Below are positions 1 to 11,200 of a DNA stretch of 64,000 nucleotides, one piece after another; the stretch's first letter is position 1; the number at the start of each line of letters is the position of its first letter. The position numbers and the translations under genes were made by a program. Source of the stretch: Physcomitrium patens (lineage: Eukaryota; Streptophyta; Bryopsida; Funariales; Funariaceae). Where the stretch lies: contig NC_037269.1 in assembly GCF_000002425.4 (NCBI RefSeq), positions 1,358,560 through 1,422,559 on the forward strand. Reading direction: 5' to 3'. Below the pieces are notes generated by a model. That model was given only the letters and a program-made list of their open reading frames with translations. It did no database searches and had not been told where the DNA came from.

Positions 1-1069
1 CTTAAATAAAACCTAATAAAATTCTAAATTCTAAATTCTAAATCAAATTATAATAAATTCTTAAATAAATCCTAATCAAAACCTAATCAATTCAAATCAA
101 TCCTAGTACACTTCAGAACCTCAAAATCTATTGATTAAATTCTTGAACTTCTTTAAAATTTTATATATCTCTCATCTCTTATTTAACAATAAACACAAAA
201 AATTTGAATAAAATTGAACCTATGAAATGGAAGAAAAACGTCATAATCTATTCAAGTATTGGTTGATCTCCATATTTGACTTTAATATTGATCTTTTAGT
301 AGCAATAATTCCTAATTGAAGTATTAACTTGCTCTCAAATTTTGCAAAAGTCTTTGAAATCAAGTCAACTATTAGTTCCAATAAAAATCACCTCAATCCA
401 ATAAGTAGATTATTACAAATCTTAGATTATCTTACTAGACCTAAAAATCCTATTTTAGAGATTCTAATCTACTTGAACTTTAATAACTTCTAATCTACCA
501 TCTAATTAAGCTCAAATTGATAATATATATTAAAAAACTACATTTATAATTTTACAAAATTTTACTTGTAGATCTCTTACAAAACTCATAAAATTATCCA
601 AATTATTAATCCTATTTTATTTTACAATATTCAAAGTCATCTAAAACAATACTAATTTTGTAAAATTCTTATAAGGTTATTAGAAACTCAAATCAATTAT
701 AATCAATACTTTGAGAAATTTTATAAATTCTTCTTCCAAATTCCACTCTTTAATTTGCAAAAGAACCTTGAAGTTGCCATAGGTATGTGGTTTTGTGTCT
801 TGGAATTTGATTTTGACCTAGATTGATAACTGGTCCTTTTTAGGTATTAATTTTTATCTTCTTAAGATATTTTTTATTAAAATCAATTCCTAACTTCTTC
901 CTACATATATCTATATCTTTTATTTTTCTAATCTATCTTATTTTGCCTTATTTATGGTCCTATAAAATAAATAAAAGTCTACTTTCTAAAAATAATTTAT
1001 TACAATATTTTGAAATAAAATCTTCTAAAATATATATATATATATATTTTTTAATTTTTTACCTATTAA
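1..1069 (-). repeat. C-type LTR fragment (C2), runs off the left edge
   Basis: The reverse complement aligns by eye with the C1 solo LTR. Positions about 780-960 match about 12,845-13,025, including the words for 'ataaataaggcaaaataag' and 'gtcaaaatcaaa'. Positions 1-110 match the degenerate TTTAGG-like tract of C1. The sense start of the LTR is missing where it meets the B1 LTR at about 1,070, after a short (TA)n. The rest lies outside the window. No gene is seen here. Confidence 0.7.
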
Positions 1070-1396
1070 TATCACGAATATATACATTTATTCCATAGTT
1101 ATTTATATAACTAAATAGAAGTAGATGAATATAGATTAATTTCATAAAGTCTTCTAAGAAAGCTTTATAGAAGCTTCATAGACACGGTTTTGACTTTAGA
1201 TGTGTTTATAGGATAGAAACTTGGCCAATAAATTAACCACGTGTTGGTAGCTTATGGGACAAGTTAATTCCATGTAGTAGCTTACAGAATAAGCTAACTA
1301 TGTGGTGGATACATAAATAACTTGCCTTGTAAGTTAAGACATGTAACTAATAAAGTCAACACGTTTTGGAGGTCCTATAGGACATCGCCATGTAGC
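1070..1396 (+). repeat. B1 5' LTR, left part
   Basis: Starts TATCACGAATATATAC and matches the B1 3' LTR start at 15,057 (TATCATGGATATATAC) for about 190 bp. The LTR continues after the A1 insertion at 7,793. It includes a GAAGCTTC dyad near 1,170. Confidence 0.8.
1392..1396. repeat. Target-site duplication of A1 (left), GTAGC
   Basis: GTAGC lies directly before the A1 LTR and is repeated exactly at 7,788-7,792. A perfect 5-bp duplication is standard for Ty3 integrases and fixes both ends of A1. Confidence 0.9.
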
Positions 1397-1957
1397 TGTC
1401 AAGGACAAGAACTCGATGAAAAAATAGTTCAGATAAGTAAGCCTTCACTCAAAGAAAAGTAACAAAATATGAATAATAAGTATGTATATTGAAAAGAGAA
1501 ACTAGAATGGCTATTGCCAAAAGACAAGAAAACTAGAGACCCTTGAAACTAGACTAGAAGCAAGAAAGGAGTTGACAAGAGTGAAGAAGCCTTCACTCTT
1601 GTCTCTATATATACTATCTAACTAAGGGCTACGTGGCGACGTTCTATAGGACCTCCAATATGTGTTGACTTTGTAGGACACATGCCTTGACTTACAAGGC
1701 AAGTTTTTCTACGTGTGGGCCACATAGTTAGCTTGATCTTCAAGCTAACAACATGTGTGGCACATGGCCAACTTGTTGACCACGTTTCTAATCCAAAAAG
1801 TCAATTAAAGACACCTATGAAGTCAAAGTAGCGTCTAGGAAGTTTCTAGGAAGCTTCTATATTAAATATTATAGAATTAACTTACTTTTATCTATTTTTA
1901 TTTACTTCTACCTATTTCTATATGTAATTGTTAGCTTACATGATTATGGCCATGACA
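1397..1957 (-). repeat. A1 3' LTR (561 bp)
   Basis: Begins TGTCAAGGAC, ends CATGACA, and pairs with 7,227-7,787. A TATATATA box lies at 1,606-1,613 (read on the minus strand). A 13-bp perfect inverted repeat, GACAAGAGTGAAG/CTTCACTCTTGTC, sits at 1,574-1,603. The U3 end holds two GAAnnTTC dyads near 1,838-1,858. Confidence 0.93.
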
Positions 1958-1972
1958 TTACCCCCCCTTCTA
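1958..1972 (-). other. A1 polypurine tract
   Basis: On the sense strand an AGAAGGGGGGG run directly precedes the 3' LTR, the usual place for the plus-strand primer of LTR elements. The same tract is found next to the A2 LTR at 26,198-26,212 and, less pure, in D and B1. Confidence 0.8.
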
Positions 1973-1998
1973 GAGACGAGTTCTACGAGGAGCGGTCA

Positions 1999-2421
1999 TC
2001 ATATGTTGAGGAAATCTATGATGCGACAAATTGTATTCGCCACATACTCTGATCTCTGTTCTCTTCGAAGATGATTGATAGGGCCTCTCAACCATCGGTA
2101 GTGTCCCATACCAGGGCGGGAAGACCACCCAGTTATTTGATCATTGTTGAGGCCTTCGTAACTTCCTTCGAATAGAATATTTGGAACACCATCAGGAGTT
2201 GTTCCTACCTCTAGCAAAATCACCAAACATCGGGAGTCCCTTCCCAAATCGTGATACCAAACGCGTTGTATCTCACCATCTATTCGAGGAAGAACATGTC
2301 GTTCTTGAAGATGTTCATCTCGATTGCGTCGTCTTGAAGGTTGTGACAATCGTAATGTCTCATCCGACAGGTCAGCAAACAAAGGTTCTTGAGTTGAATC
2401 CGCTGGTTGTTGGCTCTCCAT
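1999..2421 (-). CDS. Accessory ORF of A1 (140 codons), unknown function
   Basis: An open frame between the chromodomain end of pol and the polypurine tract, in the sense direction of A1. I do not recognise the family. The N-terminal half is polar with an Arg-rich stretch (SQPSRRRNR). The C-terminal half carries the signature GHYRWLRGPINHLRREQ. No signal peptide or membrane segment is visible, so it is not envelope-like. The A2 counterpart (26,239-26,661) is the same length and very similar, and diverged relatives are visible in A3, B1 and D. Retention of this frame while gag-pol decays around it may be chance, because it is short. Confidence 0.7.
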   Translation of the reverse strand: MESQQPADSTQEPLFADLSDETLRLSQPSRRRNRDEHLQERHVLPRIDGEIQRVWYHDLGRDSRCLVILLEVGTTPDGVPNILFEGSYEGLNNDQITGWSSRPGMGHYRWLRGPINHLRREQRSEYVANTICRIIDFLNI

Positions 2422-2515
2422 CTAATTAGCGTCACAAATGTAAAGAAGTTACAAACAAGGATAGGAAATTGAATGTTATCTTGCCTCAATCTTGTCTCTT
2501 TTATAAGAGAGATTT

Positions 2516-5500
2516 TCATCTTGGTTTCGATGGATGTCGTTGATGAAAAACTTTGACTTTAGCTGATGCATTTGCTAGATTCCTGGATGGCTCCCATGTG
2601 CGTTCACTAATATCATATCCGTGCCAATGAACAAGATATTCCAGCTTATTTCGGCGCCGCCTTGAGTCTAATATCTCTTCCATCTCAAATTCTTCATTAT
2701 TATCTACTTCTATAGGAGGCAGTGGCATTTGTCTTCTTCCTTGTATATCCACTGTCTTATATGGTTCAAGAAGAGACACGTGGAATACAAGATGGATCTT
2801 CATTGACTCCGGTAGATATAACTGATATGCAACTGGGTTGATCTGTTCAGAAACAGAAAAGGGGCCAAGCCTACGATAGTCCAACTTGTCACAAGGTCGA
2901 GTAGTCTTGATATTGCGATGAAGTAGCCATACCTTATCACCCACATTGAGTTGTGGTTGCTCCTTACGATATAGATCTGCATTTATCTTTTGTCGTTCTT
3001 GAGCTTCCTTCAATTGCGTCTTCATTATTGAATGTAACTCTGACAATCGATTTGCCATATCTTCTGCTACAGGATTATCAACTTTTGAAAAATCAAAAGT
3101 ATCAAGTCGTGGATGATAGCCATAATTGGCAAAGAAAGGTGTTTGTTGCGTGGAAGAATGTACCGTATTATTATAAGCAAACTTTGCCAATGGCAGAAGG
3201 GTTGTCCAATCATCTTGTTGGTAGTTGATAGTATACCGTAAATATTGCTCCAAGACTTAATTTACGCGCTCTGTTTGTCCATCAGTTTGAGGATGGAAAG
3301 CCGAAGATAGCTTTATGTCCACTTTTAAAATCTTGAAAAGGATCCTCCAAAATCTTGACACAAATTGAGTTCCCCTATCCGATCTGATATCTTTAGATAA
3401 TCCATCATAGCGATAGATATTATCAATGAAAAGCTTAGCTGTTTCTTCACCTGTGATAGATTTTGTACATGGCACAAAATGTGCCATCTTGGTGAAACGA
3501 TCTACTATCACAAATATAGAATCATGAGATCTTGAGCTTGGAAGATCTGTGATGAAATCCATAGAAACAGAAGACCATGATTGTTCTAGTATAGGTAATG
3601 GCTGAAGAAGTCCGTAAGGTCGATGACGAGGAATTTTTGATCTTGAACAAATATCACATGATTGTACAAAGTCTTTGACTGACTTGCACATTTGTGGCCA
3701 CCAAAAATCTCTTGATATGAGTTCCAAAGTCTTATTATATCCAAAGTGCCCTGCTGTTGGAAAGTCATGACGTGCTTGAAGAACACGTAAACGTGCTTCT
3801 CCTTCTGGAACATATAGGCGTCCTTCAAAATATAATAGATTATTCTTGAACTCGAACTTAGAAGGATCATGAGACTTGGAAGAATTATTCTCGATATCAT
3901 AAACAAGAGGGTCTGAGGACATACTGGACTGGATTTGCTTGAGAAAAGTTGAATCAACAGTCAATGTTGATTTCATTGCTCGGAGATGAAATTGCTCCGG
4001 TTTCAAGAGGACCATTCTTTGTTGCTCAAAAGCTGCATCTCTTTCTTTTGGTGCAAAATAAGAACGTCTAGATAGGGCATCAGACAAACCTTGTTGTTTT
4101 CCTAGCCAATAAGTGATAATGAACTCGAATCTTGACAAAGACATACTCCAACGAGCTTGACGACGATTCAACACGCGTGCTGATATGAAATACTCGAGGT
4201 TCTTGTGATCTGTATACACAGTGACTGGACTAGAAGCGCCTTCTAGATAATGACGCCATTCTTGAAAGGAATCCACGATCGCAAGAAGTTCTTTATCGTG
4301 GATCTCATAATTGATCTCGGCTGCTGAGAATTTTCTTGAATGAAAAGCTATCGGATGAAGTTTGTCATCTGTTCCCATTTGTGATAAAACTGCACGCAAG
4401 GCAAAATCTGATGCATCTGTTTCCATAAAAAATGCCTTGGAAAAGTCAACACGATATAAGACTGGTGCAGAGACAAACGATGTCTTCAAGGCTTCAAATG
4501 CTGCTTCCGCTTCTTGATTCTATTGGAATTTATCTTTACTAGTCAAGCGTGTAAGTGGAGCTGCAACTCGTGAGAAATCTTTGATAAAGATTCGATAATA
4601 ATTAGCAAATCCCAAGAAACATTGGACATCTCTTACTGTCCTTGGAATCTTCTAATCCATGATTGTTTGGACTTTCTTAGAATCCATCATGAGACCATCA
4701 TTTGAAATGATGTATCCTAAAAAGTCAACTTGAGTAGTGTGAAATACACACTTTTCCATCTTGGCGTACAATCCTGCATCTCTAAGTTTTTGTAATACTT
4801 GACGAACATGTATTTCATGTTCTTCGACGTTCTTAGAATAGATCAGGATATCGTCTAGATAGCAGACGATAAAATTGTCTAAGAATTCACAAAATACATC
4901 ATTCATGAGATGTTGAAAAGCAGCTGGTGCATTCGTGAGTCCAAAGGGCATGACATTATATTCGAAATGTCCATACCTGGTTCGAAATGCAGTCTTCCAT
5001 TCATCTCCTTCTTTGATCCGTACTAGATTATATGCTCCTCTTAGATCTATTTTTGTATAGATCTTAGCTTGATTCAACTGGTCAAGGAGTCCTGATATCA
5101 AAGATAATGGATACCTGTTCTTGATTGTGATCTTATTGAGTCCTCGATAATCAACACACATTCGTAAAGATCCATCTTTTTTCTTTACGAATAGAATTGG
5201 AGCTCCTGCTGGAGATTTTGAATGGCGTATGAAATTCTTCGCTAAATTCTCATCAATATATGTCTTGAGTTCAGCCAACTCATCTTGCGATAAACTGTAA
5301 ATTGGTCCAAATGGTGGCTGAGTTCCTTCCTTGAGATCGATTGAACAATCATATGGACGATGCTCAGGAAGAATATCTGCATTCTTTTTCTCAAAAACGT
5401 CTTGATACTCCTGATATTGACTTAGAATGCTACTTGAAGTCTTTACGTTTTCAGAAATAGGTGCAGCATAAATAGCAAAAGTTGATCCTTCTTTTTCTGC

Positions 5501-7053
5501 GTGTATAAATGCTTTTGCACCTATCAGTACGGGTTTTACTATACTAGACTTATAATTTTTTACTTGGTTGGTAGAGCTATTAATAACACTTTAGAAAAAG
5601 TCAAGTTTACGCGAATTCCAATCTATTCGAGGGTTATATTTTTCTAGCCAGGATAAACCTAAAATAACTGAATTGGACGGGGATTTAATTATGTTAAAAG
5701 CTATGTAGCTATCATGACCGTCTATTGTTACTTTTATAGGATGAGTTTCATGAGTGACATCTCCAGAAGACAAGGGACGACCATCTATGACTTCTACATG
5801 TACTGGTTTAGGTTTCTGTACAAAGGGTATTTTACGACTTTTAACAAATTGTTCATCTAAAAAACATGCTAAGGCTCCCGAATCTAATAAAGCAGAGGCT
5901 TTGTAATTCTTAGGTCCTAAATATAAGTCTATTATAAAACAAGGAGAGGGTTCTGAGGAGAGGATAGGACCTTCATTAGGAATTGTACAAGGTTCCAGCT
6001 GCACGGTCCCTATTGTAGCTGGACGAATCCGTTTTCCGACATGTTGTTTTCTTTGACCGTCGTACCCCTCATTTTATAGTTGCGTCTTTTCTTTGGACAA
6101 TGTTGAGCAGTGTGCTTAGGTTCTCCGCAATATAAACATAATCCTTCTTGACGACGACGAATCTTTTCTTGCTCAGTTAAGGGTTTAAAACGTACCGCGT
6201 CAATTTACATGTCTTCTACTTCCAAATGTACGTTTGGCAAAGATGTTGATGTTGCCATTGAGTAATAACGTTGAGGTTCTCCTGAATGATTCTCGGATCA
6301 AAATTTGAAAAGTCGATTATCACATTTTATCGCAAAATCGATTGCTTGACTCAAAGTTTGAGGATCAGGTAAGTTGAGCATCAATTTCTTTACTTCGTAT
6401 TGCAATCCATAAAGAAATTGACTGATGAATGCAGCATCATCCCACTTGATGTCAATTACAAGTTGTCGAAATTATGAAGCATACACTGTTACTGAGCGAT
6501 TTTCTTTTCGCAGAATTTGGATCTTATTTGTTGCAACACGAGTTGCATCGTGTTCACTATACATAGATCGAAACTCCGCCAAAAAAGCTTCCAAATTGTC
6601 CAATATTAGATTTCGTTGTTCAAGAAAAGACGAAAACCACGATAATGTAGAACCAGAAAGTAGAGTGCCAATAAACCTGACTTGTGATCCTGGAGTTGGA
6701 TAGCTTTGTGGTTGAAGTTCAATTGCGAATTGTACTTGATTGATGGACCCTCGAAACTTTGATCTCGTACCATCAAATTTCTCAGGTAAGGCAATTCTTG
6801 GTTCTCTAGTGCTTATAGGGTGTTGTACAATTGGAGAGAGAACGTGATTTGTTGTAGATGTTGAAGCAGCTCCGATCATCTCTATATCCCCACTTTCTGC
6901 TATTCTTGTTCTTTCCTGTGTTGGTGAATTGAGTTGATGCATCGCAAGCATTAACTCCCTCATTTGCTCTTGCATTTGTGCCATTGCACTCTTCATTTCA
7001 ACAAGCTCTGCCATAATGACACTAAGAAGAAAAATTTGTTTGATATTGCTCAA
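2516..7053 (-). pseudogene. A1 gag-pol region (broken)
   Basis: Gag begins near 7,053 with the family start MAELVEMKSAMAQMQEQ. The zinc-knuckle stretch lies near 6,100, protease (DSGA) near 5,880, RT with YLDD near 4,860, RNase H near 4,400, integrase zinc finger near 3,700, DDE core about 3,560-3,250, and the chromodomain at about 2,540-2,700 (EYLVHWHGYDISERTWEP). It is closely similar to the whole copy A2 and carries roughly half a dozen breaks. Confidence 0.9.
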
Positions 7054-7190
7054 GACAAAAGAAAAGAAAGACTTGATAACAAAGAAGATACTAAGAACAA
7101 TATCAGTTTAGAAGTGGGTAATCCGCAAACTTCTAATACGCTTATGTCTTGTCAAGAGAAAGGGGTAATCCACTCTTACTCAAGAAAAAA

Positions 7191-7205
7191 CAAAGCTCTG
7201 ATATT
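7191..7205 (-). other. A1 primer-binding-like site
   Basis: The sense strand reads AATATCAGAGCTTTG. This resembles the plant initiator-Met tRNA primer site TGGTATCAGAGC but sits about 21 bp inside the 5' LTR edge instead of next to it. The same motif and offset recur in A2 (31,435-31,449), and a TATCAGAG word is similarly placed in D (near 21,330). Confidence 0.5.
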
Positions 7206-7226
7206 GTAAGTGTACTCTTGTCAATC

Positions 7227-7787
7227 TGTCAAGGACAAGAACTCGATGAAAAAACAGTTTAGACAAGTAAGCCTTCACTCAAAGAAAAGTAAGAAAATAT
7301 GAATAATAAGTATGTATATTGAAAAGAGAAACTAGAATGGCTATTGCCAAAAGACAAGAAAACTAGAGACCCTTGAAACTAGACTAGAAGCAAGAAAAGA
7401 GTTGACAAGAGTGAAGAAGCCTTCACTCTTGTCTCTATATATACTAACTAACTAGGGGCTACGTGGCGACGTTCTATAGGACCTCCAATATGTGTTGACT
7501 TTGTAGGACACATGCCTTGACTTACAAGGCAAGTTTTTCTACGTGTGGGCCACATAGTTAGCTTAATCTTCAAGCTAACAACATGTGTGGCACATGGCCA
7601 ACTTGTTGACCACGTTTCTAATCCAAAAAGTCAATTAAAGACACCTATGAAGTCAAAGCAACGTCTAGGAAGTTTCTAGAAAGCTTCTATATTAAATATT
7701 ATAGAATTAACTTACTTTTATCTACTTTTACTTACTTCTACCTATTTCTATATGTAATTATTAGCTTACATGATTATGGCCGTGACA
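7227..7787 (-). repeat. A1 5' LTR (561 bp)
   Basis: Pairs with 1,397-1,957. It has the TATA box and the same 13-bp inverted repeat (7,404-7,433). The differences from its partner are mostly transitions. Confidence 0.93.
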
Positions 7788-7792
7788 GTAGC
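7788..7792. repeat. Target-site duplication of A1 (right), GTAGC
   Basis: Exact copy of 1,392-1,396. Confidence 0.9.
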
Positions 7793-8013
7793 TCCTAGTT
7801 AAGAGTATATATGGAGGCAAAAGTGAAGCCTTCTTCACTCTTGTCAACATCTTTTTAGTCCTTAGTCTTATTTCAAGATTTTCTAGTCTTCTTGACTTTG
7901 GCAATAGTCATTTTATTTTAATAATATATCATTTTTGAGTGACTTTCTAGTTCTTTTTAATGACACATGAGTGCATTGAAGATTTTCTTTCTTCGAGATT
8001 CATGTCCTTGATA
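7793..8013 (+). repeat. B1 5' LTR, right part
   Basis: Continues the B1 LTR after A1. A TATATATGG box is followed at once by a near-perfect inverted repeat, GGCAAAAGTGAAG/CTTCACTCTTGTC (about 7,815-7,845). The LTR ends CATGTCCTTGATA. The same end word in reverse opens the B2 LTR at 25,138. Confidence 0.8.
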
Positions 8014-8052
8014 GTTAGACGAGAATACTAACATATTGTTTTTGTCTTGTTT

Positions 8053-8111
8053 TAGAAGTGAGTAGATTACTTCACTTCTATTGTTGTATTTTGAAGGTTG
8101 TAGACTATCCA

Positions 8112-8165
<54 letters not shown>

Positions 8166-8247
8166 ACACTAATCTTTTTTTTAAAGAAAGTAGATTATTC
8201 TTTTTTGTAGAAATTTTTATTAGAGGTTGCGGATTATTCTCCTCTAA
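8053..8247 (+). other. B1 5' leader stem-loop series
   Basis: Three inverted repeats in the leader between LTR and gag: TAGAAGTGA/TCACTTCTA (8,053-8,080, loop gtagattact), AAAGAA/TTCTTT (8,183-8,203, loop agtagatta) and TTAGAGG/CCTCTAA (8,220-8,247, loop with GCGGATTATT). The loops share an AGATTA/GGATTA core. A (TA)n microsatellite at about 8,114-8,161 lies between them. A and D carry equivalents at the same site. Confidence 0.6.
8114..8161. repeat. (TA)n microsatellite
   Basis: About 24 TA units inside the B1 leader. Apparent Tyr-Ile open frames across it are artefacts. Confidence 0.95.
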
Positions 8248-11200
8248 TTTAATTTTTTAAATTTATTTGAATTATCTATAGAAGAAAAGATTATGGATGC
8301 TATTCTTAGCAGAAGTGAGAATAGATTTATAACTATTGTGGAGCTTCATGAGCTTTTCAATATTCTTAGGGCAAAAATTTCAAGCATCATCAATGTCAAT
8401 CAAGGGAGTACTACTTCTATATCTATGGAAGAAGTCCAGAGTCTACATCAAGAAGTTGTACAGTTGAGGGAAACAAGTCAATCAACCTCACAACCAAATT
8501 CAAAGAATCTTGCATCTATAAGGTCAAGAGAGACAAGAATTAGTATGCTTGAAAAGTTTGATGGAACAAGATCAAAATTACAAGGGTTTTACAACAAATT
8601 AAGCTCTACTTAAGGTTACATCCTTTCCAATACGTAGATGGATTTAGTTAAGTCAGCTTTATAGACACACTTCTATCTAAAAGTACTCTTTTCTGATTTG
8701 CACCTTTGATGGAAAAGAATTCATGACTTCTTTATGATTTAAATTTATTCTTAGAAGTATTTATAAGTATATTCAGAGAAAATAATCAAGAATGAGTAGC
8801 AAAGACCAAACTCTTATCTTTACAATAAGAATCATAATTAGCTACTACATATGTTGTTCAATTCCAAAATCTTGCTTGGGACATGGATTAGAATGACAAA
8901 ACGCTTATCAATCAATTTTAACATGGATTGAAGGATAACATCAAAGATTTGTTATTAACAATGCCGAAAGCAAAATCTTTGGAATAATTTATTGCTCAAG
9001 CCATTACATACAATAATCAATTATTTAAAAGGTATTAAGAACAAAGGCATTGTTAGAGAGGAACAAATCAAATAATAGTGGCAACTTCTAAGTTTTCTGA
9101 AATATATTCATCAAGGTAAGAACTAATGCAAATTGATATGATATATTTTAAACCTCTTATAGAATAAGAAAAGACTCAATGTCACTAAAAAGGTTTATGT
9201 TTATATTATGGAGAAGCCAAGCACAGTGCTCAATATTGTCCAAAGAAGCATCTCAATTACAAAATAAGGATCACAATTACCAAAGAAGATAATATGTCAA
9301 AAAATGAGTTTTTTCAGCTACAATAGGAATTATGTGGCTGGAATCATGTCTAATATCTAGTAAAGGTTCTATTTTTTTTCAGTCTGCTGGCCTTGTTTTA
9401 TAATAAATGTGTATTTAGGACCTAAAAATCACAAAATCTTTGCTTTATTAGATTCAAGAGCATCAGCCTATTTTATAGATAAAGATTTTGTCAAAAATCA
9501 AAAAATATCTTTAGTCTAGAAGTCATAGATGGTCGTTTATTGTCTTTTGAAAATATTATGTATGAGACTGTTCTTTTAGATGTAACAATTAAAGATCATA
9601 AAAACATAGTAATATTTAATACAATAAGATCTCCCTCCAATCTGATTATTTTAGAATTATCATGGCTAAAAAAATATAATCCTCAAATAGATTGGATTTC
9701 TCATAATCTTAATTTCTTTGGTAGTATAATCTAAGATCAGATTAGTAAAATAGAAGTACATAAGTTTAATAGATTCAAACCTTTATTAGTAGGTGCGAGA
9801 GCTTTCATGCATACTGTAAAAGAAGGATCATCTTTTGTTATATATACTACATCTATTTCTAATGATAAAAAAATATTAAGTAGTATTCTTAGCCAATATT
9901 AAGAATTTTAAGACTTTTTGAAAAAAAAAATGCATATATTCTTCTAGAGCATCAACCTTATGATTATTCAACTGATCTACAAGAAGGAGCTCAATTACCA
10001 TTTGGACCAATCTATAGCTTGTCGCAGAATGAGTTGGATGTATTAAAGGAATATATTGATGAAAACTTGGCAAAGAACTTAATATGTCATTCTAAATTTC
10101 CAACCAAGGTTCTTATCTTATTTCTGAAGAAGAAAGATGGATCTCTATGAATATATGGATTATCAAGGACTCAATAAGATCACCATCAAAAATAGGTGTA
10201 TTTTGCCTTCGATTTTAAAATTTTTTGATGAACTCAATCAAACAAAGATCTATACCAAAATAGATCTACAAGGAGCATACAATTTAATTTATATTAAAGA
10301 AAGAGATGAATGGAAGACTACTTTTCGAACTAAGTATAGATATTTTGAATATAATGTTATACTTTTTGGACTCATGAATGCATTAGCTACTTTTCAATAT
10401 CTTATGAATGATTTTTTTTGTGAGTTTCTAGATGATTTTCTCATTTGCTATTTAGAGAATATTCTAATCTACTCTAAGAATAGAGAAGAATATGAAGTTC
10501 ATATTTGTCACGTATTACAAAAATTCATAAATACAAGATTATATGCCAAGTTAGAAAAGTATGTATTCCACACTACTCAAGTTGACTTTTTAAGATATAT
10601 CATTTCCAATGAAGGCCTTATGATAGATCCCAAGAAGATCCAAATTACCATAGATTGGAAGATTCTAAGAATAATATGAGATGTAGAATATTTTTTAGGC
10701 TTTGCTAATTACTACCAAATCTTCATCAAGAATTTTTTTCAAATTATAGCTCTACTTATATGTTTGACTTGTAAATACAAACTTAAGTGGAATAAAGAAG
10801 TAGAAGCATTATTTGATGGTTTAAAGAAGGATTTTACTTTTACACCAATCTCGCATTGCATCAACTTTTCTAAGGCATTTTTTGTGGAAATAAATGCATC
10901 GGACTTTGTTATGGATGTCATATTGTCACAAATAAGAACAGATGTCAAAATCTACCTAGTAGCTTTCTATTTCAAGAAATTTTTAGTAGCCAAGATTAAT
11001 TATAAGATCTAAAATAAAGAGCTCTTTATAATTGTGGATTCATTTGAAGAATAATGTCATTATCTAAAAGGCATTTGAAGTCCAGTCACCTTGTATATGG
11101 ATCATAAGAACCTAAAATATTTCATGTTAGCACGTGATTTTAATCATTGTCAAGTCCATTAGAGCATGTCTTTATCCAAATTCAATTTCAAGATCTTTTA

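Larger units (their letters stand above)
1397..7787 (-). mobile_element. Chromovirus Ty3/gypsy element A1, broken, full length with both LTRs
   Basis: A 6,391-bp element with two 561-bp LTRs beginning TGTCA and ending TGACA, flanked by a perfect 5-bp duplication. In sense (minus) order: 5' LTR, primer-binding-like motif, leader, gag, protease, RT, RNase H, integrase, chromodomain, an extra ORF of 140 codons, G-rich polypurine tract, 3' LTR. The LTRs differ at about 15 of 561 positions by eye (about 2.7%), so it is moderately young. It carries roughly half a dozen breaks in gag-pol and would not be autonomous. It is inserted in the 5' LTR of B1. Confidence 0.95.

Noticed and set aside
1999-2421. 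Envelope gene for the extra ORF of group A
   Set aside because: No signal peptide, membrane helix or Cys pattern, and far too short.
7957-8169. Open frame with a long Ile-Tyr repeat
   Set aside because: It is a translation of the (TA)n microsatellite. The same holds for frames near 46,519-46,746, 58,151-58,503 and 63,257-63,565.
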